Assembly (NCBI GenBank): GCA_006384855.1
Contig: VCJN01001838.1
Coordinates: forward strand, 243,314 to 307,313
DNA from: Tetraselmis striata
Taxonomy: Eukaryota; Chlorophyta; Chlorodendrophyceae; Chlorodendrales; Chlorodendraceae
Length of the DNA: 64,000 bases
Reading direction: 5' to 3'
Shown: positions 48,486 to 60,181 of the stretch, piece by piece
How positions within the stretch are numbered: position 1 is the stretch's first letter
Layout of the letters: each line of letters begins with the position of its first letter
The notes under the pieces: model-generated
The model's database searches: none
What the model was told of the DNA's origin: nothing
What the model saw: the letters and a program-made list of their open reading frames with translations, nothing else
Translations under genes and position numbers: made by a program

Positions 48486-48702
48486 CCCTCTCTCATATTA
48501 CCTTTTTTGTTGCACATGTATTGCACTCCCGAAATGCTTTGCTCCGCGGGATGGAGCTTGCCCCGACTCGCATTACTCAAATGGGCCGACGCCCCCCAAA
48601 CGGGTAGGGCGGACCTTTCGTTGTCAGTTGCGGGTATATATACTATGATGGCAATATATACTATGATGGCTGCTAAATGCTTAAGCACTGTGTTTTTTTA
48701 CT

Positions 48703-50049
48703 ACACCCCTCCACATAAGTCCGGGTTTTGCATTTTCGATCGCAAAGCGCATGCATGGGCGAGGATCACGCCGGCTGCATGTGCATACATGCTAACTACA
48801 GTGGGAATAGTTCGGGCGAACGCCTATTGTGCGCTTTATACCCACCCGCGCGACAACACGACCATTTGTGGGCGCCCTTTCAAAAACGCGAAATCATTGC
48901 ATGGTGCGTTGGCGCCAGAAAGTTGTGGGTTGCGCCAACCGTCCAAACCTATGGAAATAGCGGCACTCGTCGCACCAAACTCGGTGGATACGGCCCTTGG
49001 CATAAGTTGCACACACCGTGCGTGTAGGCCACTGAAAGCATGTCGCTATAGGCACGACGTGACACCCCAACGTCAAGTTGGCCACTGTGGGGAGCAGTTT
49101 TGGGGTGAAAATGCTGCTGTTTCTGTGGCGAACGCACGTAGGAGAGGCGCTCGATGGCCCCCTTGGCGTAGGGCAATGCTCTACCATGGGGGCGCGTGGT
49201 GGAATGCCAGTTGCACCCTTTCGTGGGCGGGGTGGCGCGGTAGGGGCGTGGATTTTGATTAATATGAAATTCCTTGAAAAATGCTGTGGAAAATGGCATT
49301 TTGGCTGGTAGATGTGTGTATCGCTAGGAGGTGGCACATGCCAAGTGTTGGTGGTCCGTGGTCATCCACATTCATAACGCTCTCGCGCAACTGAGTATGG
49401 GGCTTAGACACGCACTTGGCGCAAAGCCACGCGCCCGATATGGGTGGGCACATGAGGCAGTGAGGGGCAACTTGGATGATCATCTTTGGGGATTTTTTCC
49501 GGAGACCCAAAAAATCGATTTTGTGGTTATGAAAGAGTGTTCCCGACGCAGAATTGAACGAGGAATCGCGTGATATTTTTAAAAAGTTTTTCTGAGCAAA
49601 CCCTGAGAAGTTATAGCGTTTTGAAGCCAAGGGGGTGTTGCTGCGCGTGGCCGACACTGATGCCATGCCAGTATCGCAACGCGACATGCACTGGCCGCCG
49701 CCCACACGGCTGCACCCCAACCAAATGCACCCGAGCCCCTCGCCAATGTGTTTCCTCACGCGTTCATGGCCATCCCGCCGTTTGGTTGTCTATTCACGCG
49801 CGTCGGCGTGTGCGTGATACCGACCCCGGTTTTGGTGCAGTTGCAGGCGACGCCCATCCACGCACCAGGTGCAGCGTGATTCCCTAGTCAAAGGTCATTA
49901 AGTTTCGGTTTGAGCCACTCGTCATGCAGGTTTAATAAAGCCCTCTGAGATTCCAGGGTTTCATCTCATATACCCTACGTTCAGGTACCCTAGACTTGTG
50001 AAGTCTTGAGACTGCCGAAAAGGGACCCCAAACTTATGTGCAGGGGTGT
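48703..50049 (+). mobile_element. TIR element, tandem copy 1 (1,347 bp)
   Basis: Starts ACACCCCTCCACATAAGT and ends ACTTATGTGCAGGGGTGT. The inverse of the end matches the start at 17 of 18 positions, so these are terminal inverted repeats. No frame inside shows a transposase or any other domain, so it is a non-autonomous DNA transposon candidate. A polyadenylation-like TTTAATAAAG lies near the right end. No target-site duplication is visible: the left flank ends ...TTTACT and copy 1 is followed by the 174-bp spacer. Confidence 0.75.
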
Positions 50050-50223
50050 GTTGGCCATATGTCATTCGGCCATATACGGCCGACGCGGCATGTTTGAATC
50101 ACCCCAATGCTCCTACTGGCTGCATATGCCCATGATGCATCCACATGCGAGCCACGGGCTCGAAAGGGCTCACTGTCCCAAGACGCCTTATTGCGACCTC
50201 GTCGAGCGCGCTTGGTGCGGCGC
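50050..50223 (+). repeat. 174-bp spacer between TIR elements (1)
   Basis: Begins GTTGGCCATATGTCATTCGG and ends GGTGCGGCGC. The same 174 bp recur between copies 2-3 (51,571-51,744) and copies 3-4 (53,093-53,266) but not outside the array, so the repeating unit is element plus spacer (1,521 bp). Confidence 0.9.
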
Positions 50224-51570
50224 ACACCCCTCCACATAAGTCCGGGTTTTGCATTTTCGATCGCAAAGCGCATGCATGGGCGAGGATCACGCCGGCTGCA
50301 TGTGCATACATGCTAACTACAGTGGGAATAGTTCGGGCGAACGCCTATTGTGCGCTTTATACCCACCCGCGCGACAACACGACCATTTGTGGGCGCCCTT
50401 TCAAAAACGCGAAATCATTGCATGGTGCGTTGGCGCCAGAAAGTTGTGGGTTGCGCCAACCGTCCAAACCTATGGAAATAGCGGCACTCGTCGCACCAAA
50501 CTCGGTGGATACGGCCCTTGGCATAAGTTGCACACACCGTGCGTGTAGGCCACTGAAAGCATGTCGCTATAGGCACGACGTGACACCCCAACGTCAAGTT
50601 GGCCACTGTGGGGAGCAGTTTTGGGGTGAAAATGCTGCTGTTTCTGTGGCGAACGCACGTAGGAGAGGCGCTCGATGGCCCCCTTGGCGTAGGGCAATGC
50701 TCTACCATGGGGGCGCGTGGTGGAATGCCAGTTGCACCCTTTCGTGGGCGGGGTGGCGCGGTAGGGGCGTGGATTTTGATTAATATGAAATTCCTTGAAA
50801 AATGCTGTGGAAAATGGCATTTTGGCTGGTAGATGTGTGTATCGCTAGGAGGTGGCACATGCCAAGTGTTGGTGGTCCGTGGTCATCCACATTCATAACG
50901 CTCTCGCGCAACTGAGTATGGGGCTTAGACACGCACTTGGCGCAAAGCCACGCGCCCGATATGGGTGGGCACATGAGGCAGTGAGGGGCAACTTGGATGA
51001 TCATCTTTGGGGATTTTTTCCGGAGACCCAAAAAATCGATTTTGTGGTTATGAAAGAGTGTTCCCGACGCAGAATTGAACGAGGAATCGCGTGATATTTT
51101 TAAAAAGTTTTTCTGAGCAAACCCTGAGAAGTTATAGCGTTTTGAAGCCAAGGGGGTGTTGCTGCGCGTGGCCGACACTGATGCCATGCCAGTATCGCAA
51201 CGCGACATGCACTGGCCGCCGCCCACACGGCTGCACCCCAACCAAATGCACCCGAGCCCCTCGCCAATGTGTTTCCTCACGCGTTCATGGCCATCCCGCC
51301 GTTTGGTTGTCTATTCACGCGCGTCGGCGTGTGCGTGATACCGACCCCGGTTTTGGTGCAGTTGCAGGCGACGCCCATCCACGCACCAGGTGCAGCGTGA
51401 TTCCCTAGTCAAAGGTCATTAAGTTTCGGTTTGAGCCACTCGTCATGCAGGTTTAATAAAGCCCTCTGAGATTCCAGGGTTTCATCTCATATACCCTACG
51501 TTCAGGTACCCTAGACTTGTGAAGTCTTGAGACTGCCGAAAAGGGACCCCAAACTTATGTGCAGGGGTGT
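50224..51570 (+). mobile_element. TIR element, tandem copy 2
   Basis: Indistinguishable from copy 1 by eye over 1,347 bp, including both termini. Confidence 0.75.
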
Positions 51571-51744
51571 GTTGGCCATATGTCATTCGGCCATATACGG
51601 CCGACGCGGCATGTTTGAATCACCCCAATGCTCCTACTGGCTGCATATGCCCATGATGCATCCACATGCGAGCCACGGGCTCGAAAGGGCTCACTGTCCC
51701 AAGACGCCTTATTGCGACCTCGTCGAGCGCGCTTGGTGCGGCGC
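51571..51744 (+). repeat. 174-bp spacer between TIR elements (2)
   Basis: Identical in appearance to 50,050-50,223. Confidence 0.9.
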
Positions 51745-53092
51745 ACACCCCTCCACATAAGTCCGGGTTTTGCATTTTCGATCGCAAAGCGCATGCATGG
51801 GCGAGGATCACGCCGGCTGCATGTGCATACATGCTAACTACAGTGGGAATAGTTCGGGCGAACGCCTATTGTGCGCTTTATACCCACCCGCGCGACAACA
51901 CGACCATTTGTGGGCGCCCTTTCAAAAACGCGAAATCATTGCATGGTGCGTTGGCGCCAGAAAGTTGTGGGTTGCGCCAACCGTCCAAACCTATGGAAAT
52001 AGCGGCACTCGTCGCACCAAACTCGGTGGATACGGCCCTTGGCATAAGTTGCACACACCGTGCGTGTAGGCCACTGAAAGCATGTCGCTATAGGCACGAC
52101 GTGACACCCCAACGTCAAGTTGGCCACTGTGGGGAGCAGTTTTGGGGTGAAAATGCTGCTGTTTCTGTGGCGAACGCACGTAGGAGAGGCGCTCGATGGC
52201 CCCCTTGGCGTAGGGCAATGCTCTACCATGGGGGCGCGTGGTGGAATGCCAGTTGCACCCTTTCGTGGGCGGGGTGGCGCGGTAGGGGCGTGGATTTTGA
52301 TTAATATGAAATTCCTTGAAAAATGCTGTGGAAAATGGCATTTTGGCTGGTAGATGTGTGTATCGCTAGGAGGTGGCACATGCCAAGTGTTGGTGGTCCG
52401 TGGTCATCCACATTCATAACGCTCTCGCGCAACTGAGTATGGGGCTTAGACACGCACTTGGCGCAAAGCCACGCGCCCGATATGGGTGGGCACATGAGGC
52501 AGTGAGGGGCAACTTGGATGATCATCTTTGGGGATTTTTTCCGGAGACCCAAAAAAATCGATTTTGTGGTTATGAAAGAGTGTTCCCGACGCAGAATTGA
52601 ACGAGGAATCGCGTGATATTTTTAAAAAGTTTTTCTGAGCAAACCCTGAGAAGTTATAGCGTTTTGAAGCCAAGGGGGTGTTGCTGCGCGTGGCCGACAC
52701 TGATGCCATGCCAGTATCGCAACGCGACATGCACTGGCCGCCGCCCACACGGCTGCACCCCAACCAAATGCACCCGAGCCCCTCGCCAATGTGTTTCCTC
52801 ACGCGTTCATGGCCATCCCGCCGTTTGGTTGTCTATTCACGCGCGTCGGCGTGTGCGTGATACCGACCCCGGTTTTGGTGCAGTTGCAGGCGACGCCCAT
52901 CCACGCACCAGGTGCAGCGTGATTCCCTAGTCAAAGGTCATTAAGTTTCGGTTTGAGCCACTCGTCATGCAGGTTTAATAAAGCCCTCTGAGATTCCAGG
53001 GTTTCATCTCATATACCCTACGTTCAGGTACCCTAGACTTGTGAAGTCTTGAGACTGCCGAAAAGGGACCCCAAACTTATGTGCAGGGGTGT
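51745..53092 (+). mobile_element. TIR element, tandem copy 3 (one extra A)
   Basis: Same element with the only difference noticed in the array: seven A instead of six after GGAGACCC (at ~52,551-52,557), making this copy 1,348 bp. Confidence 0.75.
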
Positions 53093-53266
53093 GTTGGCCA
53101 TATGTCATTCGGCCATATACGGCCGACGCGGCATGTTTGAATCACCCCAATGCTCCTACTGGCTGCATATGCCCATGATGCATCCACATGCGAGCCACGG
53201 GCTCGAAAGGGCTCACTGTCCCAAGACGCCTTATTGCGACCTCGTCGAGCGCGCTTGGTGCGGCGC
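53093..53266 (+). repeat. 174-bp spacer between TIR elements (3)
   Basis: Identical in appearance to the first two spacers. Confidence 0.9.
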
Positions 53267-54613
53267 ACACCCCTCCACATAAGTCCGGGTTTTGCATTTT
53301 CGATCGCAAAGCGCATGCATGGGCGAGGATCACGCCGGCTGCATGTGCATACATGCTAACTACAGTGGGAATAGTTCGGGCGAACGCCTATTGTGCGCTT
53401 TATACCCACCCGCGCGACAACACGACCATTTGTGGGCGCCCTTTCAAAAACGCGAAATCATTGCATGGTGCGTTGGCGCCAGAAAGTTGTGGGTTGCGCC
53501 AACCGTCCAAACCTATGGAAATAGCGGCACTCGTCGCACCAAACTCGGTGGATACGGCCCTTGGCATAAGTTGCACACACCGTGCGTGTAGGCCACTGAA
53601 AGCATGTCGCTATAGGCACGACGTGACACCCCAACGTCAAGTTGGCCACTGTGGGGAGCAGTTTTGGGGTGAAAATGCTGCTGTTTCTGTGGCGAACGCA
53701 CGTAGGAGAGGCGCTCGATGGCCCCCTTGGCGTAGGGCAATGCTCTACCATGGGGGCGCGTGGTGGAATGCCAGTTGCACCCTTTCGTGGGCGGGGTGGC
53801 GCGGTAGGGGCGTGGATTTTGATTAATATGAAATTCCTTGAAAAATGCTGTGGAAAATGGCATTTTGGCTGGTAGATGTGTGTATCGCTAGGAGGTGGCA
53901 CATGCCAAGTGTTGGTGGTCCGTGGTCATCCACATTCATAACGCTCTCGCGCAACTGAGTATGGGGCTTAGACACGCACTTGGCGCAAAGCCACGCGCCC
54001 GATATGGGTGGGCACATGAGGCAGTGAGGGGCAACTTGGATGATCATCTTTGGGGATTTTTTCCGGAGACCCAAAAAATCGATTTTGTGGTTATGAAAGA
54101 GTGTTCCCGACGCAGAATTGAACGAGGAATCGCGTGATATTTTTAAAAAGTTTTTCTGAGCAAACCCTGAGAAGTTATAGCGTTTTGAAGCCAAGGGGGT
54201 GTTGCTGCGCGTGGCCGACACTGATGCCATGCCAGTATCGCAACGCGACATGCACTGGCCGCCGCCCACACGGCTGCACCCCAACCAAATGCACCCGAGC
54301 CCCTCGCCAATGTGTTTCCTCACGCGTTCATGGCCATCCCGCCGTTTGGTTGTCTATTCACGCGCGTCGGCGTGTGCGTGATACCGACCCCGGTTTTGGT
54401 GCAGTTGCAGGCGACGCCCATCCACGCACCAGGTGCAGCGTGATTCCCTAGTCAAAGGTCATTAAGTTTCGGTTTGAGCCACTCGTCATGCAGGTTTAAT
54501 AAAGCCCTCTGAGATTCCAGGGTTTCATCTCATATACCCTACGTTCAGGTACCCTAGACTTGTGAAGTCTTGAGACTGCCGAAAAGGGACCCCAAACTTA
54601 TGTGCAGGGGTGT
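53267..54613 (+). mobile_element. TIR element, tandem copy 4
   Basis: Complete copy ending exactly at the terminal GGGGTGT at 54,613, after which unrelated sequence (ATAACGGAGC...) begins instead of the spacer. The array therefore starts and stops at element termini. Confidence 0.75.
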
Positions 54614-55249
54614 ATAACGGAGCGTCGCCTACCCAGGACTTTCCGTAACTGGATCGCTGCCTAAACGGCCGTCGTAGAGACGCCGCAAGGGTTTAGCTGC
54701 TACGAGTAATGTTCCCGGGGGCGGTTAAGAACAGAATTGTATGTACTAGTCACAGTCCTGCTGTCCCGGGGGCCAAAAAACTCTGGTCACGTACTGGTGT
54801 GAATTACAAAAAGTCGAGTAACACATATGTTTACTACCAGTAGTTGGGGTTGCCTTTCCCTCGCCGTGTACTTAGCAGGCGCGGTACCGCACAAACACGG
54901 AGCTTATGTGTCCGGTGCTAGTATGCCGTACCGCCCGAGGTGCTGCATCGACCCCGCATCGCCTCGAGGAGCTGCATTAACATTGTACTCCCGTACGGCT
55001 ACTCCGCGTGCGGTTCCCGACGCAACCATCTCGGGTAGCGCTACTCCCGCATGCTGCTTCGCCGTGTGCTTGTCTGTCCCCACCTTCCTTGTCGCGGCGC
55101 ACCCACCATGGGATCGCACCGCGACAGAGCTCGCTCGCGTCTTCGTGACATGCAAGGTCTTTGGTATAGCTGTTCGGCGCCGACCGGTCACCACTGTATT
55201 CCGCCTCGGGGCACCCGCGATGGACGTCGCCATCATACCGCCCATGTAC
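54614..55249. other. Intergenic sequence before the minisatellite
   Basis: Contains TACTGGTGTGAATTACAAAA at ~54,793, the inverse of a MITE-like terminus at 8,592-8,612. A long plus-strand frame from 54,827 has no domain and runs into the minisatellite, so it is not called as a gene. Confidence 0.4.
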
Positions 55250-56840
55250 CATGTACCTCCCGGTTGCCTCCGCGACCTAAGCACGCAACTGGCCGGCGCT
55301 AACGGGCCGCCGCTTCACGTTGTGCTTCGATTGCCTTCGCAGCTCCGGACACGCAGTTGATCGGCCCGAGCATGCCGTCATTGCACCCTGCGTCCGGGCC
55401 GCCTCCGCGACCCACGCACGTAGCTTGTCAGCACGAACTGGCCGTCACTGCACCATGTGCCACAGTCGCTTCCGCGGCATGGGCATGCAGCCGGACGGCG
55501 CCATCATGCCGTCCGTGCAACGTGCGCCCGGTCGCCTCCGCGGCATGCGCACGCATCTGGTCGGTGCCAACGGGCTGCCGCCCACTACATCAGACGCACC
55601 CGGTCGGCGCCGACGGACCGCCGTTGCACCATGTGTCTCGGTCGCTACCGCAGCCTCGAGCACGCGGTTGGTCGGCGCCATCAGGCCGCCACTGTATCAT
55701 GTGCCTCGGCCGCTTCCGCGGCCTACGCACGCAGTTGTCGGCACCTACTGGCCGTCATTGCACCAGCATGTGCCCGGTCGCCTCCGCGGCCCGAGCACGC
55801 ATCTGGTCGGCGCCAACGGGCCGCCGCTGCACGCTGTGCCTCGCTTGATGCGACAACCTCGGGCAAGCAGTTGGTCGGCGCCAAACGGCCGCCACTGCAC
55901 CTTGTGCCCCTGCCGCCTCCGCGGCTTACTACTCACGCAGCTTGACGGCCGCACCTACTCGCCGTCACTGCACCATGATGCCCATTCTCCTCCGCGGCCC
56001 GGGTGTGAAGCTGGTTAGCACCGTCAGGCCGTCCCTGCCACGTGTGCCCCGGTCGCCTCCGCGGCCCGCGCACGCAGTTGGTCGGCGCCAACGGGCCGTC
56101 ATTGCACCACGTGCCCCTGTCGCTTCCGCGGCCTACACACGCAGCTAGTCGGCACCAACGGGCCGGCACCGCAGATTGCCCCCGGTCACCTCCGCGGCCC
56201 GAACACGCAGTTGGTCTGCGCCAACGGGCCGCCACTTCACTTTGTGCCTCGGTTGCTGCCGCAGCCTCGGGCGCGCAGTTGGTCGGCGTCGTCAGGCCGC
56301 CACTGCACCATGTTCCCTTGTCGCCTCCGCGACCGAGCACGCGGCTGGTCGGTGCCGTCATTCCATCCATGCACCATGCGCCCCCAGTCGCCTCTGCGTC
56401 AAGCGCTCGCAACTGGTCGGGGCCAATGCTCCCTTCGCCACGGTCGCTTCCGCGGCCCCGGAAAGCAGCTTGTCGGCGCCAACGGGCCGCCGCAGCACGC
56501 TCTGCCTCGGTTGCTGTCGCAACCTCGGGCACGCAGCTGGTCGGCACCATCAGACCGCCACTGCACCCTATATATGCCGTAGCCGCTTTCGCTGCTCGGG
56601 CACGCACGTGGTAGACGCCGTACGGCCGCCCCTGCGCCCTGTGCCCCAGTCGCCTCCACGGCATGCGCACGCAGATAGTCGGCGCCATCGTGCCGCCACT
56701 ACATCATGCGCCTCGGCGGCTTTCACGACATGGGCACGCATTAGGTCGGCGCCAACGGCCCGCGGCCGCGTCCTGTGCCCCGGTCGCTTTCGCAGCCCCC
56801 GGACACTTAGTTGGTCGACGCCATCGAGCCGTCGCTGCGT
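55250..56840 (+). repeat. Degenerate minisatellite, period ~67 bp, ~23 units
   Basis: Units of 66-70 bp built on CACGCAGTTGGTCGGCGCCA, then ACGGGCCGCCACTGCACCAT, then GTGCCCCGGTCGCCTCCGCG. The units are diverged from one another. Because the period is not a multiple of 3 and the sequence is GC-rich, long open frames arise on both strands by chance. Confidence 0.85.
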
Positions 56841-57552
56841 GGAGCTAGCTACAGACTACATCGTTCGCTCCCCCCCCCCCCCCCCCCCCCCCCCCACCCG
56901 CCTGCCCGCCCTGCGCACGCCAGGCCGTGCGACGGTAGCCAGCCGTTTTTCTGGTGGGCGGTCGCTGCGCTCCCGCCCGGCCACCACCCTGCGTAGTACT
57001 AAAGATTAACGCAGCAAAGCCAGCGCCGCCTAAAAGTACTGGTCACGTACTGGTACGCGTAATGGTGGTTTACGCGTCATGGTACCGCCTGCGGTACCCG
57101 CGTAGTCGTCGCTACGCGATGTGTACATACGAGTGCGCTTTAGTGGCATCAAGGCTCTGGACCCCGCCACGGTGGCATGACGTGCCCCCTGCCTGCCGTA
57201 TATTCAATCACTCGGATTTCCGCCAGCTCGGATGACTCATACTTGCCCGTGCGCTGCGCCTGCCGCCGTTGTCTGCTGCTGCGTATTCTTCAGCAGTGCT
57301 TCCCGGCTGTTCCCGCCTTCGCCTGAGCAGCCCAGCTGTCCAACCCGTGTAACCAAACCCATCAGCCCATCAGCTGTCGAGGTCAGGCACTCCACCCCTC
57401 ATCAGGCAGCTTGTGACTACTGCGCCCTACACACCGCCCTACACAACTACACACCGTCTCCTTATCCGCCAGGCCCGATTTTCGCCACGACTCAGCTCCG
57501 CACGTGCATCGATAGCTTCCCGAGCACACGGGTGGACCCGGTTCTTGCCGGG
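56841..57552. other. Upstream region of the permease gene
   Basis: C-run of ~25 at 56,871-56,895. The permease reading frame is open upstream to an ATG at 57,232, so part of this stretch may be 5' coding sequence instead of UTR. Confidence 0.4.
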
Positions 57553-60181
57553 ATGACGCCCGCGTGCCTGCGGGGCATGCCCGTCCGGGGAGCCGCCGCA
57601 CCAGTCGGCGGGTACAGCTCGACTAATAGGCGCCGCCCAACGGGATGGCGGGCGGCAGCCGGCCCGTGCCCCGCCCGACTATCGCGACAGGCGGAAATCA
57701 TCGGTGCCTGCTGGCGTGACAGGCTGGTGGTATGCCGGGTCGGGGGGTCGGGGGACTACTCGGAGCGTGCCACCGCTAGGTCGTCGGGGGCGGACGGTGG
57801 GGGCGGCGGAGCGGAGGCGGGGCATCCCGAGGTGCCGGAAGGGCAGGAGCTGATGGCCGGCTCTTGGGAGGAGGGCCTCCTGCGGCGCGCGGACGAGCTG
57901 GGCATGCTGCCGCGGAAGGAGGACCCCTACTGCGACGGCGACATGTGCGACATCTCCTTCCAGAGACAGGGCTCCATCCTGGGCGCATCGCTGCTTATCG
58001 CGGGCTCGGCGCTCGGGGGCGGTATGCTGGCAGTGCCCTCCGCCACCGCGGCCGCGGGATGCTTGCCGTCGCTGGTCACGCTGCTGGGCATGTGGGCCTT
58101 TCTGCTTGTGCAAGGCCTCCTGCTAGTGGAGGTCAATATCGCGGTTGCTGAGTGGTTGGAGGTACACCCCCCCCCCCCCCCCCCCCCCGTCCCCTACCTC
58201 CTCCACCTATATACATGCTGCAGGCATCGCGTTTTGTTGTAGATACACTTGGCAGACGCAAAGCTGCTATTGTGGAAACCTGCCCGATCTTGGCCAGGCG
58301 CCTGGACTGCGGTGAACCTGTGCCTGTGCCCTTGCCTTGCGTGCAGCGGCGCTCTGCAAGCATGCTGTCGTTGGCACAGATCACGCTGGGGCGCACCGCC
58401 GGCGCGGTGGTCGCGGCGTCCTACCTCATCTACAGCAACGCGGTGCTGATTTCGCAGATCTCGCGCGGGGGCGCCATCCTGTCCAGCCTTGTGCCTGTGC
58501 TGTCACACACAGCGGGCGTGCTGGTGGTGGCCGGTAGCGGCGCGTCGCTCCTCTACTTCAACACCTCCTCCGGCATCGACCGCACCAACCAGGCGCTCAC
58601 CGGCCTGCTGGTGCTCGCGTTTGTGGGCATGCTGGCCTGCGGGATGCCGCACGCGGCGTGGGACCGGTTGCTGAGGGCAGACTGGCTGGCAGCGCCCGGG
58701 ACCGTGCCCACCATCCTCCAGGTGAGCCCCCAGCCAGTGGAGATCCGATGGTATGCCGCAGTGTGCAGCACCGGCATCGAGCTGGATCCCATCTGGAGAA
58801 TGGGCGCGCAACGGTATGGACCGCAGCTACCTTGCCGATTGATGCGGGCAGGCGTGCTAATACCCCGCGACATGCTGCCCGGGCGCGCAGGTGCTGACAT
58901 TCGGCAATCTCATCCCCGTGGTGTGCACCTACCTGGACTGCGACCGCGACCGCACGCGCAAAGCCGTCATCATCGGCTCCTTCATCCCTACCTTCATGGT
59001 GGGCCTCTGGACGGTGATGGCCTCGGCGCTGGTGCCCTTCGCGCCCGGCGCAGCGTTCGCCGACCCCACGGACGCCCTCATCGGCGGCGGCGGCGGCGTA
59101 GTGGTCGGGGCGCTTGTGGCGATGTTTGCGGGCGCCGCGGTGTACACCACCATCATCGGCGTCCTAATGTCGCTGCATGAGTTCTGGGAGGAGGCGCTGC
59201 GCGAGAACGCCACCGTCAGCCGGTCCGTCAGCAGCAGCGGCAGCATGGAGGGCGAGGAGCTGCCCTTCCAGTGGTACCGTCACCCCGGGGTCCGGGAGAT
59301 CGCGTCGCGCATTGTGGCGCTGGCGCCGGCGACGCTCATTGCGGTCGCGGCGCCGGGGGAGGTATTCTACCAGGTGCTGGCCTTTAGCGGCGCCTACGTG
59401 GCGACCATCCTCTTTGGCTTCGCGCCGCCGCTGATGGTGATGGTCACGCGAGGGCAGCGGCCGGCTGGCCGCGAGTGGCTCGGCCCCGACTCCCAGAGGA
59501 TTGTGCCGGGGGGCAACTGGACGCTGATGGCTCTGGGCGCCATCACGGTGAGAGCCCGGCTGGCTAATTTATTTATTTTTTTGTGGGGGGAGGGGGGGGG
59601 GGGGGGGGGGGGGGAAGGGGGAGGGGGGGTGTGCATACCTGTTTCGTAGTGTGGAGACTGCAGAAACATGTTTTCCCATTATGGGCGCTGACTCAGTGGC
59701 GAGAACATTTCGATGAAGCCAGCCTGTCAGATGTCAAGTATCGACAAGTATATCGCGGAGCTAACGAACGCACGCATTGAATTCACTCGTACGCCGACGC
59801 CCCTCCCCACCACCACCAACAACCTGCAAAGAGGGCAAAACACTTATATGCCAGAATACGCCACAAACCGGCCACGAAAATACTGACGCAATGTGGCAAA
59901 GCTATTATTTTGGGATGTGGAAACCCAATGAGATCGCCCGATACAGCGGGTGTTCCTAGAGGTGGCATGCAACCCCCATTTACGGCGCATCTTCTGGGTT
60001 CTTGTAGCTGTGTCAGCCCCGCAGCGTGTGTCAGGGTCCTGGCGCTGCCATTGACTGACCCCCCCCCCCCCCCCCCCCCCCCGCCTTCCCCCCGTCTGCT
60101 CCCCCGAAGATGTACATTGTGTTCATGTCTGCGCAGGTGGACATCCCCAACTTTGTGCACTGGCTTAAGGCAGGGTTCTGA
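57553..60181 (+). CDS. Tyrosine/tryptophan permease family transporter, probably plastid-targeted
   Basis: Exons 57,553-58,161, 58,347-58,721, 58,891-59,547 and 60,137-60,181 (TGA), all GT-AG and phase 0, give ~561 residues. The first ~125 residues are rich in Ala, Arg, Gly and Ser and resemble a transit peptide. The membrane domain starts with GSILGASLLIAGSALGGGML, the family's first helix with its Gly-rich G-x-G-M-L motif. About ten more hydrophobic helices follow (for example SYLIYSNAVLISQISRGGAI, AVIIGSFIPTFMVGLWTVMA, FSGAYVATILFGFAPPLMVM). This is the TyrP/HAAAP type (COG0814) of proton-coupled aromatic amino-acid carriers. Plant and algal members are often plastid proteins, so import or export of Tyr or Trp across the envelope is a reasonable inference. 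The last exon adds only 14 residues. The start could be 57,232. Confidence 0.88.

Noticed and set aside
50145-50783. 212-codon frame repeated in the TIR array, plus 147- and 166-codon minus-strand frames
   Set aside because: Frames overlap on both strands, lack domains, and the 212-codon frame starts in the spacer and crosses an element terminus. Repetition reflects the array, not selection on coding.
55250-56840. CRISPR-like array
   Set aside because: Units are contiguous and diverged with no unique spacers, and the genome is eukaryotic.
55320-57009. Long frames (up to 277 codons) in the minisatellite
   Set aside because: Every strand and frame is open because of GC content and a non-triplet period; no consistent protein repeat.
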